38,978 nt of DNA, taken from assembly GCF_004551525.1 (NCBI RefSeq), contig NZ_SATR01000040.1, positions 1 through 38,978 on the forward strand, given 5' to 3'. The first letter of the stretch is position 1; each line of letters starts with the position of its first letter. Origin of the DNA: Vibrio ouci (lineage in GTDB: Bacteria > Pseudomonadota > Gammaproteobacteria > Enterobacterales > Vibrionaceae). A program made the translations under genes and the position numbers. Positions 1-10,099 of this stretch are shown one piece after another. Below the pieces are notes generated by a model. The model made no database searches. It had not been told where the DNA came from and saw only the letters and a list, made by a program, of their open reading frames with translations.

Positions 1-3000
1 CTCAAATTACCCAAGCTAACGTCTATGAAGCAGGCTTGGGTGATGGCTCAGGCGTCGGCTCAACAGAGACAAGTGCGAGCGGCACCATCACATTCGAAAC
101 AGGCAGCGATACCGTCACAGCACTGAAGGTTGATGTCGCTGAATTTAATGGCCGAGCGGCTGGAGAAGGTATCTTCTCTGCTGGGCAACGAGTGATCTTA
201 GAAGAGAGCTCGGATGGCGTATACCGCGGCTATATCACAGTGACAGAAAACGGCGTCACCAGCCAAGTAGATGTATTAAGTATCACGTTAGACCAATCGA
301 ACCTTGGTAACTACTCAGTTACCTTGCTGCAAGAGCTTGACCATAGCGCTCAAGGTCAAGACAACCTAGAAGTTCACCTTCCGGTGTATGCCGTAGACAG
401 CGATAACGACAAGTCACCAAACAGTGACCTAGTGGTTAATGTGGGTGATGACATCCAAGTGGTGGCTAACGGCACGCTCAGTGTTGTCGAACCTGACACC
501 GACAGCTCGGCGCAAAGCAACATTATTGATGTGCTGACGGAAGCGGGTGCAGACCAAGGCCAAGTGACCTCATTCACTTTTGATGGTGATAAATACACCT
601 TAGAGGAAGGTAAAACCGAATACCCAGTGACCGATGGTAAAGTGGTTATCACACCAGACGGCACGCTCTCATTTATTCCAAACAGCAATGTAGACCACTC
701 TTCAAGTGATGAAGTGAAGCACACCATTGTGGTGACCGTGACGGATAACGACGGTGACAGCTTAACCAGCCAGGTAGAGTTGACCATCACTGACGGTAAC
801 GATCCGGTTATCACCCAAATTACCGAAGCCAACGTCTATGAAGCGGGCTTGGGTGATGGCTCAGGCGTCGGCTCAACGCAGATAAGTGCGAGCGGCACCA
901 TCACCTTTGAAACAGGCAGTGATACCGTCACAGCACTGAAGATTGATGTCGCAGAATTTAATGGCCGAGCGGCTGGAGAAGGCATCTTCTCTGCTGGGCA
1001 ACGAGTGATCTTAGAAGAGAGCTCGGACGGCGTATACCGCGGTTATATCACAGTGACAGAAAACGGTATCACCAGCCAAATTGATGTATTGAGTATCACG
1101 TTAGACCAATCCAATCTTGGTAACTACTCCGTTACCTTGTTGCAAGAGCTTGACCACAGCGTTCAAGGCCAAGACAACCTCGAAGTGCATCTTCCGGTGT
1201 ATGCCGTAGACAGCGATAACGACAAGTCACCAAACAGAGATCTTGTGGTTAACGTGGGTGATGATATGGCTAAAATTGATGGCTTTGGTGATGGTAGTAC
1301 CTTTGCCGTCAACGAAGACGATACCATCAACGGTACGTCACCGGGGCAGGCGTTCGCTACAGGCACCTTCGATACCAATCAAGGCGCAGATACTGTCGTT
1401 AAGTATGAGCTAACCAATATCAACACGTCTGAAAGTGGTTTGAAATCGGGTGGTGTTGATGTCGAGATCCAAGATGTTAGTGACGCGACTGGACCGACGG
1501 TTTATCACGGCGTGGCGAATGGAATTGTGGTCTTTACTCTTGAGTTATTTAGCGATGGTAGTTACATCTACAGCCAAATTAAAGCGCTCGATCATGCTCA
1601 AGGCGAAGATAGCTTAACTATCCCATTCGATGTCGTCGCAATTGACCGCGACGGTGATGCTTCCCAGCCGATTCGCTTGCCGATTGAAGTTGCAGATGAC
1701 AAACCGATATTGAGCGGTACAACAGGTGAAACAACGGTCGATGAAGATGACTTGTCAGGAATTGGCTCTGATCGAACTCAAGATACAGAAATCTCAGGCA
1801 ACTTTACGGTTACAGAAGGTGCTGATAGCGTTGTCGAATATGAATTAGTTAATGCAGATGAAACGCTAGAGGGACTTCAATCTGGTGGAGAAACACTAGA
1901 GTGGGCGCCTGTTTCAACCAGCGGCACAACCTTTACTTACACTGCACAAACTGCGTCAGGTGTGCCTGTCTTTACCATCAAGTTTAATACCTCAGATAAC
2001 AGCTATACCTTTGAGTTACTTAAACCACTACAGCACCCTGATGGACAAGAGCAAAATACACTCGATATTAACTTCATGATTAATGCCATTGACTTCGATG
2101 GAGATAAGAGTGAAGTCATTTCTCTGCCTATAACCGTTGTCGATGATGTTCCTACGCTAAGTGAACAGTCAGTGACGGTTGAAGAAGGTGAAGGCTGGAG
2201 CAGTACGGTCAATATGTTTGCCAACCAGACTGATAAAGGCGCCGACAACGCTGCTCTGACCCAGATTGAAGGTACCCAAGACAGCCATGGTGCGCAAATC
2301 GTCTTTGGTGATGGCAATGGCGGCTATACCAACGTTGTAGACCTGAACCCAGGTTCTCAAAACCTGTTCGTTTTCGAACAGACAATAGGTTCAGATGGTC
2401 AGGTTACCCAGCGCCATATAGGCTGGTTGGTCGTTGATTCTGATGGCCAAGTGACATTCGCTGCTGCTAAAGATCTTGAGCACAGCGGTGAAGAAATCAA
2501 CTTCACGGTCAATATCACTGCGACGGACGGCGATAAAGATACCTCAGTGGTGCCGCTAGACATCACCATTACTGACCATGAAGCAGAACCAATAGCCCTT
2601 AAAGTTACAACCTTTGAAGATGCGGGACGTGATTCGACAATCAACTATGCTCCGGGCGATGCGCCAGAATGGGAAAATGCGCAAGATAATCAAGACGGAT
2701 TAGCTGATTCTCCAGCTAAGGTCGAGCTATCTGTTGATCTGTTTGATAGAGATAACGCAGAAGACATTGGTCAGTTGACCATTGAAGCAGGTAATCACCG
2801 AGGAACCTTCTACTACGAAGATAACGGTGTGTTCTACAAGCTAGAACCTAGTGCTTCTGGCGATATCATCTTTGATGGTTCGGTTCTACAGCAAAGCTTT
2901 ACGCAAAATGGCAACAATACCATTGCGACGATTGATAACCTCTACTTTGTTCCAGATCGTAATTTCTCGACTGGTGGTAAGGGTGTTGAAATTAACTATC

Positions 3001-6000
3001 AGTTACAAATTGATAATAATGGCACCATAGATCATACCCTTGATTCTAGCTTTAGAATTGAAATTGAGAGCGTGGCTGATATTGCGATTTGGAGTGATGA
3101 CAACAGCACCTATCATTACGAAACCGTTGAAGACCAAGGCAATGTTCAGCTTGAACTTCAGGCTGAGACTCAAGATAGCAGCCGCCCAGAAACCATCACT
3201 TATGAGCTGAAGATCGTTGAAGGTGAAGGTCACTTTGAGTTGATGATCGGTAATCGTGTGTTAACGCCAGTAAACGGCGTATATGAGATTAGTGCTAGCG
3301 ATATAAACCGAGTTGAGGTCAATCCAAACGACCATTTCTCTGGTGAAATTCGCCTTGAGGCAACCGCCATCACAACTGAGACACGCAATCCGTATAAAGA
3401 TGGCAGTGTTGATAAGAGCAGTGCTCAATCTGAAGTCAAAGAGATTGTGATTGATGTTAAAGCGGATGCAGATTCTGGCAGCTTTAGTGTCAGCCGAATT
3501 AAGATCAATGAAGACAATATTGCCAATCCAGATATTGACCCGTCGGAGTCTAACTACGACCCATTCACGCTCGATGAAGTGATTCAAATGCAGCCTTCGT
3601 TGGATAGCGATGGCTCCGAAACATTACATGTGCGTATATCGGATATTACGGAAGGGGCGACACTTAAATGGGTCGGTGACGGCGACAGCCAGATCTCGAC
3701 AGTAACAGTGGACGGTGTTACTTACCAAGAAATCCCTTACGACCAGTTGAGTAATGTCGAGGTCATTCCTGATCTGCACAGTAATAAAGACTTTACCTTT
3801 GATGTCACTGGTGTGGTTAAAGATACCGCGCAGTTGTCTGGTGGCGTGACTCATGTTGATGAAGAGGTCTTAGGGACTAAAACCGTTAACGTTGAAGTTA
3901 CGGGTGTAGCCGATACACCGCAGAACAATACGGGTAATACCGGTGATTGGTCTCCATTTGAGGATGGTGACATTTCAGGCGTAGAGACAAAGATTCAGGA
4001 AGATGGCGAAGCTGTTCTCAATTTCTCGGTCGTATCGGGTGAGTACGCTCAACGTCCATCGGATAGTTCGGAATCAATTACCGTTTTACTATCTAACATT
4101 CCAGAAGGTGTGGTGATAGAAGATGGCAATGGAACTGTCGTCAACCTCAACTTTGCTGGTTACGACGCGCAGGGTAATCCGATCTACGAAGCGAATATGA
4201 CTGATGTCGATATGTCGTCTGGCATCATCATTCGTCCAGTTGCGTCTTCAACAGAAAATATCCATATCAAAGAAACCCTGATTGTGACTGAAGATGACGG
4301 ACACTCGCGCACGTTTGAACGTGAGATTCGCATTGAAGTTGAGCCAGTGATTGATACTTCTGCAACTTACAGCAACGCTTCTAGAGGTTACGAAGACAGC
4401 GCGATTAATATTGATTGGCATCCAAAAGGTCAAAGTGATTATCCGGATTCTGATGAGCACTTCACTTCGATTGTCATTAGTGGAGTGCCAGAAGGAGCGA
4501 CAGTAGACGTCAATGGTAACGTAGAGTGGAGCTTTGACAGTGCGACAGGGACACTGACAGTGACACCGTTGGACGGTCAGTTGCCGGCAGAATTTACGCA
4601 AATTGCGCTGCAGGATAACTTCATCCAGATCACGCCGCCAAAAGATTCGAGCACTAACTTCCAATTGACGACAGTCGTTGAAATTGAAGAGCGTGACCAT
4701 GAATACACCAGTGACGATATCGTCGGTGAAGGTGGTCGAGTGACAGCAACAATCAACGGAACCGTCAATGTAAATGTGACGCCTGTAGTTGAAACTGCCG
4801 ATGATGACAACAAGCTGGTGGTGGAAAACGAAAACAGTGACGTGGTTGGTGATGTAAACAACAAGATTGTTGCGGATGCAGATACTGGCAGCATTAATTT
4901 TACTATTAATAGTGCGAAAGATGCGTTAAATAATGAGTTCGTGATCCGTTATGAAGAAACGGATGCGACAGATACCCAGTACGAGTCAACAGAGAATGTT
5001 ACCCAATTAGTGATTCAGTTTGATAACGATCACCCCGACATAATGGACCAGTTAATAGTGACTGGTGCTGTTTATGAGGGTAATGGACGTTGGGTCATTA
5101 TTGATGAACAGAATTTCACCATCACAGCGCCGGCAGGATTAGATTTAACACCTGGCAACAGCAATGATGACGATGACAGCCGTTTCAATGATATCGGTTT
5201 AACGATTTACGCCCAAGTTGTCGATCAAGGTGATGATGCTGACCCGAATAAGTCTCCTGGCGTTATTGCGGAGCGAGAAACCTCTGTGATTCTCTCATTC
5301 CCCGAACATATCAAAGAAGTGGGTAACATAGCTGCTGAAATTGATATCCCTGACAACAGTGTTATCTCGGCGGTGGAAGATACTCAGGTTGATTTGAGCA
5401 GCCAACTAAAACCGCTACTCACGGTGAGTGGTGGAGATACCAACCCTGACGTTATTACGATAATTATCGATGATACGTTCACCGAAAATGGGCAGACCTT
5501 TAATATCGGCGTTTCTGGTGCCGATGTTGACTTCACTAATGGCACCTATGTTTTTTCGGCAACCCTAGATGCTGCAGGAAATATTGTTGGCCTTGATGGC
5601 CTCAAATTGACTTTACCAAAAGACTATTCGGGCGACTTCAAACTACCGATTACTATCATCACAACGGATACGACATCGGGGCACAGTGTCTCGAATGATG
5701 AATCGGTCATCATAGAGGTTAATCCGATTGCTGATGTATCTGCGAATAAGCCTAAGTTGTCACTCGATATTGTCGAGTCGCTTGATGACTCAATGAATCC
5801 AATCGATCAAACGGGTGGTGATGTTAAAGGCTTTGAAGATAGCTTTATCAAACTCAACCTAGACTACACGCTGGGTGATAAGGTCTCTAGCTCTGATACC
5901 CACAATGAGGGTGGTACGGAAGTGATATCGTCGATCACATTGACGATTGAAGATGGTACTCCGGGCCAGTTTTATAACTCAGCGGGTCAACCTTTAGGTA

Positions 6001-9000
6001 CGCAACTGACCTTCAATCAAACCGAGATTGAAAATGGTGCGCTAGACAATATCTTGTTTAGACCGGATACCAATTATCCAACCAAAGACAGCGGCAATAC
6101 CATAAATATTAAAGTATCGGGTACCATCACAGATACCGCCGTGTTTGATATCAATAGCCCAGAGACTTCGGTATCGCATTCAAAACCATTTGAAGATACC
6201 GTCAGCTTTGACGTCGAGCCTGTGGTCGACAATGTGATTGTTTCTGGACCTGGTGCAAGTGATGACACAATTGAAGTCGTGGGCCTAGAAGACACCGAAA
6301 TTTCACTGGGCAGCACTGCTGATCCAATTTCGATCGAGTTAGCAGATAACGATGGCTCAGAGACATTCGTATCGATTAAATTTACCAATGTACCTGACGG
6401 ATTCTTACTTGGTGCAGAGCCAGGTAGCGGATATGTAGTTAAAAACAATGGTAATGGTGAGTGGAGCGTTAAGCTTCCTTCTGGCTCTGATACGTCTTTG
6501 AGCTTAGATGATATTTTCGTTCAGCCACCAAAACACTTCAGTGGTACAGCAGAGTTCGGCATTACGGTTTATACCCAAGAAGAGCTGTTGGGTGTGCCGA
6601 CAGAAGCGGCCAATCTGCCGAACTTTAAACTGACAGTGACGCCTGTCGGTGATGCCATCGATGTGGATCCAACTGACAAAGCAACGGGCACTGAAGGGCA
6701 AAATGTCGATATCGATATTAACGCGTCTGTGGTTGATGATGCTTTATCTGCGTCTGGTAGTGGAACCTATAGCGAGAATGCGCCAGAAACATTACGCGTT
6801 GAAGTGACGAATGTTCCGGCTGATGCCCTTATCTACTATCCAGATGGCGTGACGTTAGCTAGCTATAATGAAGCGACCAAGACTTGGACACTCGATATCG
6901 ACAAAAATAGTCTCGATAAGATTATTTTTAACTCGGGTGAACACAATACTGATGATGGCAACATCAAAGGTATTGATGGTCCGATTCATATTTCCGTGCA
7001 AAGTGTTGATAAAGACGCCAGTGGTGCAGAGTACTTAGGTCCTAAGAGTGAATTTGATGTTGAGTTAGTCATCGACCCAGTCAATGATCAACCGACTTTT
7101 GTTGGCGTTTCTGACCTTGAGACTAGCGAAGATGTTGTTGATGGCATTGCAATCAACAATTTCACTATTGCTGATATCGATGTCGAATACGATGACCCTA
7201 ACGCTCAATACACCTTAACGCTGCAAGCCGATAAAGGTTCGTTAGAGTTCACTGACTTCACTGGTGTGAACTTCGAGTTGCAGCCTGATGGTAGCTTGGT
7301 TCTAACTGGCAAACTAGCAGACATTAACAGTGCGCTTACTGCGGGTAACGTTATCTTCAGGCCTGATGCCAACAGCAATGATCTCAATTCTGGCGGCCCA
7401 GTAACGGTGACCGCGACAGTCGATGATGGTGGCAATAATGGCGCTGTAGACCCAGCGGATCCAAGCACGTCATCCACCAATCAAACGACATTTGTGATTA
7501 ATGTGAGTGAAGTGAATGATCAGCCTGTTGCGGGAGACCTTACTCTCAATGATATTGATGAGGAGGGTTCAACCCAAATCACAATGGCTCAGATTATTGC
7601 GGCAAGCTCGGATATTGATGGCGATACGTTAACGGTTGATTCTATCTCAGTACCTGCAGAGCAAGGCACGTTGACGCTCAACCCGGACGGTCAATCTTGG
7701 ACATTTAACGCTGCGCCAAACTTCCATGGCAAAGTAACTATTAGTTATGTGATTGAAGATGATGGCACCACCAATGGCGCGGATGACTTCCTGACCGATA
7801 GCGGTGAGATCACCTTTGATGTACTTGATGTTAATGATAAACCAATTATCGATATTGATGATATCACCACGGGTATTGCAGAGTCGGCGGATCAACTGAT
7901 CAGTGGAATTAACGTATCGGATGTGGACTACGTTGGTAGCCATGCCGATGACCCAATGACAGTGACGATTACGGTCGATTACGGTGTTCTTTCGATCCAG
8001 AAACCCGATGGTTCTTCAGTATTAGTTACAGGTGAGGGCAGTGGTAGCTTAACCTTAACGGGCACGCTAAGTGAATTGAATGCCTTGCTTGATACGCCAA
8101 CTGCGCCGAATGGCTTGTACTTAGATGCGAGCTTAGCACCAACAGACGAGATTCAGTTGGATGTGACGGCTAAAGATAGCTACAACCCTTCAGGCTTGGC
8201 ATTAGAGGCTGAGCCACAAAGCCATGTTATAGCGGTTACGCCTGTAGCTAATGCACCGATACTAACTATTGATCCGAGTGTAAATCACGTTCGCAACATC
8301 ACTGCAAGCTTGGCTGCGAGTAACAGTGGAATTGCCTTGGTAGGGGTAATGGCGGCGTTAACTGACTCAACGGAAGTGTTGGCGCTTGAAGTTCACGGTG
8401 TGCCTGCTGGCGGTACGTTAACAAGTTCAGTCAGTGGAATCAGTTACGATGCCGCTGAGGATGTCTGGCTGGTGCCTGCAGCTTCTATTTCAGACCTGAA
8501 AATAGAAGGGGCGAGTGTCGGTGAGCACTGCTTGTCCTTACGAGCGACGTCGACAGAGTCTAATGGTGATGAAGCGAAATCCGATCCAATTACGGTCAAT
8601 TTTGCTGTGGTATCTGATGCGAGCACAATCGATAAAGGCGCTGAGTCCAACGATATCCAGCTCCACGGTGAAGGTGAAAATAGTGAGTTAACGTCTGGTA
8701 GCGGAGATGACCTGTTAGTCGGCGGTAGCGGCAATGATGTGCTATTTGGCGGAGCTGGGAACGACACTCTAATGGGTGGTGACGGTGATGATATCCTTGA
8801 AGGTGGCCTAGGCTCTGACATTCTTGTCGGTGGCACTGGTATGGATACCTTTGTCTGGAATGAAATTGATGATGGTTCTTTGGATACCATTAAAGATTTC
8901 AACGTCAGCGAAGGGGATAAGATCGATCTGCGTGAAGTCTTACCTGAGCTTAAATCCGGTTCATTGAATATGGATGAACTACTGAAACACCTTGATGTAG

Positions 9001-9176
9001 AGGTGGATGGTGACAACGTTGAATTACGTGTTCACCCTCAAGGAGAAGGGACGGAAGATCAAGGTATCTTAGTTGAGAACCTTGTTCACCAGCTTGATAG
9101 TGGATTTAGTGGTATGTCCCACGAAGACATGGTGTCATCGTTACTCGAGCACGTGATGATTCACGATAATAACTAA
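1..9176 (+). CDS. Giant type I-secreted repeat adhesin, 5' end outside window
   Basis: The reading frame is already open at the first bases (codons from position 3 read QITQANVYEAG), so the TTG at 36 is not the real start and at least 3,057 C-terminal residues are visible. The protein is an acidic, Asp/Thr/Ser-rich stack of Ig/cadherin-like beta domains. Two nearly identical T1SS-143-type units start at 3 and 816, and two diverged units follow to about 2160. Longer varied domains follow, then VNDQP-type cadherin-like repeats (about 7080-7850). The end has RTX nonapeptides of GGxGxD type (about 8695-8850, e.g. GGSGNDVLFGGAGNDTL) and a DTFVW...DTIKDF...DKIDLREVL segment typical of the VCA0849-type type I secretion C-terminal target domain. 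The inferred role is Ca2+-dependent surface adhesion or biofilm formation, with export by a LapBCE-like ABC system not seen here. An N-terminal retention module cannot be checked. Family call is firm; ligand unknown. Confidence 0.93.
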   Translation, partial: QITQANVYEAGLGDGSGVGSTETSASGTITFETGSDTVTALKVDVAEFNGRAAGEGIFSAGQRVILEESSDGVYRGYITVTENGVTSQVDVLSITLDQSNLGNYSVTLLQELDHSAQGQDNLEVHLPVYAVDSDNDKSPNSDLVVNVGDDIQVVANGTLSVVEPDTDSSAQSNIIDVLTEAGADQGQVTSFTFDGDKYTLEEGKTEYPVTDGKVVITPDGTLSFIPNSNVDHSSSDEVKHTIVVTVTDNDGDSLTSQVELTITDGNDPVITQITEANVYEAGLGDGSGVGSTQISASGTITFETGSDTVTALKIDVAEFNGRAAGEGIFSAGQRVILEESSDGVYRGYITVTENGITSQIDVLSITLDQSNLGNYSVTLLQELDHSVQGQDNLEVHLPVYAVDSDNDKSPNRDLVVNVGDDMAKIDGFGDGSTFAVNEDDTINGTSPGQAFATGTFDTNQGADTVVKYELTNINTSESGLKSGGVDVEIQDVSDATGPTVYHGVANGIVVFTLELFSDGSYIYSQIKALDHAQGEDSLTIPFDVVAIDRDGDASQPIRLPIEVADDKPILSGTTGETTVDEDDLSGIGSDRTQDTEISGNFTVTEGADSVVEYELVNADETLEGLQSGGETLEWAPVSTSGTTFTYTAQTASGVPVFTIKFNTSDNSYTFELLKPLQHPDGQEQNTLDINFMINAIDFDGDKSEVISLPITVVDDVPTLSEQSVTVEEGEGWSSTVNMFANQTDKGADNAALTQIEGTQDSHGAQIVFGDGNGGYTNVVDLNPGSQNLFVFEQTIGSDGQVTQRHIGWLVVDSDGQVTFAAAKDLEHSGEEINFTVNITATDGDKDTSVVPLDITITDHEAEPIALKVTTFEDAGRDSTINYAPGDAPEWENAQDNQDGLADSPAKVELSVDLFDRDNAEDIGQLTIEAGNHRGTFYYEDNGVFYKLEPSASGDIIFDGSVLQQSFTQNGNNTIATIDNLYFVPDRNFSTGGKGVEINYQLQIDNNGTIDHTLDSSFRIEIESVADIAIWSDDNSTYHYETVEDQGNVQLELQAETQDSSRPETITYELKIVEGEGHFELMIGNRVLTPVNGVYEISASDINRVEVNPNDHFSGEIRLEATAITTETRNPYKDGSVDKSSAQSEVKEIVIDVKADADSGSFSVSRIKINEDNIANPDIDPSESNYDPFTLDEVIQMQPSLDSDGSETLHVRISDITEGATLKWVGDGDSQISTVTVDGVTYQEIPYDQLSNVEVIPDLHSNKDFTFDVTGVVKDTAQLSGGVTHVDEEVLGTKTVNVEVTGVADTPQNNTGNTGDWSPFEDGDISGVETKIQEDGEAVLNFSVVSGEYAQRPSDSSESITVLLSNIPEGVVIEDGNGTVVNLNFAGYDAQGNPIYEANMTDVDMSSGIIIRPVASSTENIHIKETLIVTEDDGHSRTFEREIRIEVEPVIDTSATYSNASRGYEDSAINIDWHPKGQSDYPDSDEHFTSIVISGVPEGATVDVNGNVEWSFDSATGTLTVTPLDGQLPAEFTQIALQDNFIQITPPKDSSTNFQLTTVVEIEERDHEYTSDDIVGEGGRVTATINGTVNVNVTPVVETADDDNKLVVENENSDVVGDVNNKIVADADTGSINFTINSAKDALNNEFVIRYEETDATDTQYESTENVTQLVIQFDNDHPDIMDQLIVTGAVYEGNGRWVIIDEQNFTITAPAGLDLTPGNSNDDDDSRFNDIGLTIYAQVVDQGDDADPNKSPGVIAERETSVILSFPEHIKEVGNIAAEIDIPDNSVISAVEDTQVDLSSQLKPLLTVSGGDTNPDVITIIIDDTFTENGQTFNIGVSGADVDFTNGTYVFSATLDAAGNIVGLDGLKLTLPKDYSGDFKLPITIITTDTTSGHSVSNDESVIIEVNPIADVSANKPKLSLDIVESLDDSMNPIDQTGGDVKGFEDSFIKLNLDYTLGDKVSSSDTHNEGGTEVISSITLTIEDGTPGQFYNSAGQPLGTQLTFNQTEIENGALDNILFRPDTNYPTKDSGNTINIKVSGTITDTAVFDINSPETSVSHSKPFEDTVSFDVEPVVDNVIVSGPGASDDTIEVVGLEDTEISLGSTADPISIELADNDGSETFVSIKFTNVPDGFLLGAEPGSGYVVKNNGNGEWSVKLPSGSDTSLSLDDIFVQPPKHFSGTAEFGITVYTQEELLGVPTEAANLPNFKLTVTPVGDAIDVDPTDKATGTEGQNVDIDINASVVDDALSASGSGTYSENAPETLRVEVTNVPADALIYYPDGVTLASYNEATKTWTLDIDKNSLDKIIFNSGEHNTDDGNIKGIDGPIHISVQSVDKDASGAEYLGPKSEFDVELVIDPVNDQPTFVGVSDLETSEDVVDGIAINNFTIADIDVEYDDPNAQYTLTLQADKGSLEFTDFTGVNFELQPDGSLVLTGKLADINSALTAGNVIFRPDANSNDLNSGGPVTVTATVDDGGNNGAVDPADPSTSSTNQTTFVINVSEVNDQPVAGDLTLNDIDEEGSTQITMAQIIAASSDIDGDTLTVDSISVPAEQGTLTLNPDGQSWTFNAAPNFHGKVTISYVIEDDGTTNGADDFLTDSGEITFDVLDVNDKPIIDIDDITTGIAESADQLISGINVSDVDYVGSHADDPMTVTITVDYGVLSIQKPDGSSVLVTGEGSGSLTLTGTLSELNALLDTPTAPNGLYLDASLAPTDEIQLDVTAKDSYNPSGLALEAEPQSHVIAVTPVANAPILTIDPSVNHVRNITASLAASNSGIALVGVMAALTDSTEVLALEVHGVPAGGTLTSSVSGISYDAAEDVWLVPAASISDLKIEGASVGEHCLSLRATSTESNGDEAKSDPITVNFAVVSDASTIDKGAESNDIQLHGEGENSELTSGSGDDLLVGGSGNDVLFGGAGNDTLMGGDGDDILEGGLGSDILVGGTGMDTFVWNEIDDGSLDTIKDFNVSEGDKIDLREVLPELKSGSLNMDELLKHLDVEVDGDNVELRVHPQGEGTEDQGILVENLVHQLDSGFSGMSHEDMVSSLLEHVMIHDNN
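3..1267 (+). repeat. Near-identical 813-bp tandem repeat inside the adhesin gene
   Basis: The segment 3-454 recurs at 816-1267, an offset of 813 bp or exactly 271 codons. Over about 150 residues I count only seven replacements between the copies, and most differences at DNA level are single third-position changes. The spacer 455-815 encodes a different domain. The true repeat unit therefore contains two domains, and more copies may lie left of the window. Confidence 0.9.
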
Positions 9177-9180
9177 CATA

Positions 9181-9208
9181 AAAAACGCCCCATCAGGGGC
9201 GTTTTTTT
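9181..9208. terminator. Bidirectional rho-independent terminator
   Basis: The stem AACGCCCC / GGGGCGTT has a short loop (ATCA), with A-rich sequence on the left and a run of seven T on the right. It can end the adhesin transcript on the plus strand and the convergent tetR transcript on the minus strand. Confidence 0.9.
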
Positions 9209-9225
9209 CTTTTAGCGCAACGAAT

Positions 9226-9834
9226 CTAGCTCGTTTTGTACGTTGCAGCAAAGCTCATCACAGCGTGATCAATCGTGGCTTTGACTTGTTCACAGCTTGG
9301 TGGGGGAGTATGAGTGATCAGTTGCGGCCAGAAAATGATCGCTTTAATGCTGCCAATATACTGTTCAATTGCCAGCGGAATATTGGCTATTTCAAGTGCG
9401 CCGGCATCAATCCCTTGCTGAGCCCATTTCTGTAGCCCGTAAGAGTCTTCAATCGATTCGAACTTTGAAACTAGAACTTTAGAGGTTTCATGGCAGCGGA
9501 TGCACTCTGCCATCACCAAGCGTGCGGTGATTTGAAAATCTTCATTATTGATGTAACACATCTGCTTGAGCGTTAATTCAGTTAACTGCTGCTCTATCGG
9601 CACTGAAGGGTCAAACTCGACCTCATAATGGTCATCAAAACGACACATGAGCTTATCTACAATCACCTCAAAGAGAGCATCTTTGTTTGGGTAGTATTTG
9701 TAAAGCGTGCGTTTTGATACGCCTGCTTGCTTAGAAATACCTTCCATACTGGCTTGCTCAAAGCCTTTTTTAGAAAAAACTTCGATGGCGGATTTGATGA
9801 TATCTTCTTGTTTTATATCACTTCTTTTTATCAT
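9226..9834 (-). CDS. TetR/AcrR family transcriptional regulator
   Basis: This 202-residue protein has the TetR N-terminal helix-turn-helix at about residues 10-56: DIIKSAIEVFSKKGF, then GISKQAGVSKRTLYKYYPNK, which matches the family signature closely. The C-terminal half, about 60-202, is the variable ligand-binding and dimer domain. It is transcribed away from the MFS transporter at 10100. An inverted repeat about 20 bp upstream of its start could be its operator. By family knowledge it is probably a repressor of itself and/or the transporter; the inducer is unknown. Confidence 0.9.
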   Translation of the reverse strand: MIKRSDIKQEDIIKSAIEVFSKKGFEQASMEGISKQAGVSKRTLYKYYPNKDALFEVIVDKLMCRFDDHYEVEFDPSVPIEQQLTELTLKQMCYINNEDFQITARLVMAECIRCHETSKVLVSKFESIEDSYGLQKWAQQGIDAGALEIANIPLAIEQYIGSIKAIIFWPQLITHTPPPSCEQVKATIDHAVMSFAATYKTS

Positions 9835-9855
9835 TGCTCATTGTCCAAAATAGAT

Positions 9856-9919
9856 AAAGTAAACGGGTGCGCTTACTCTTTAATTCAGAGTTACCGAAGT
9901 ATACATCATCGTTTACTTT
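9856..9919. promoter_or_regulatory. Inverted repeat in tetR/MFS intergenic region, candidate operator
   Basis: AAAGTAAACG at 9856-9865 is the exact reverse complement of CGTTTACTTT at 9910-9919, a perfect 10-bp inverted repeat with arms 44 bp apart. The left arm also belongs to an imperfect 20-bp palindrome at 9858-9877 (AGTAA...TTACT). The position just upstream of tetR suits TetR-family autoregulation. Binding is inference. Confidence 0.5.
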
Positions 9920-9992
9920 CTTGGATGGCAAACCTATCCATGACGCCGCAAAACTAGATTATTTTTTAATAACTTAATGCCTTTTCATTATT

Positions 9993-10017
9993 TGCCCGCT
10001 TTTTGCGGGCATTTTTT
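9993..10017 (+). terminator. Orphan rho-independent terminator upstream of MFS gene
   Basis: TGCCCGC and GCGGGCA form a 7-bp GC-rich stem around a short T-rich loop, followed immediately by ATTTTTT. It faces right, yet no protein gene on the plus strand lies between tetR and this site. It may be an attenuator in the transporter leader or the end of a small RNA. Confidence 0.75.
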
Positions 10018-10099
10018 GATAATCCCTTTCTTTCATACCCACCAAAAGTATACTGTTGCATAACAAATAGATAACAATCGGGCTAGGGAAGGAGGTTCG

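Noticed and set aside
374..9016. Many leftward open frames of 60-190 codons inside the adhesin gene
   Set aside because: They are antisense shadows caused by the Asp/Thr/Ser-rich codon pattern of the plus-strand gene; none has a ribosome site or family motif, and several are duplicated only because the repeats are.
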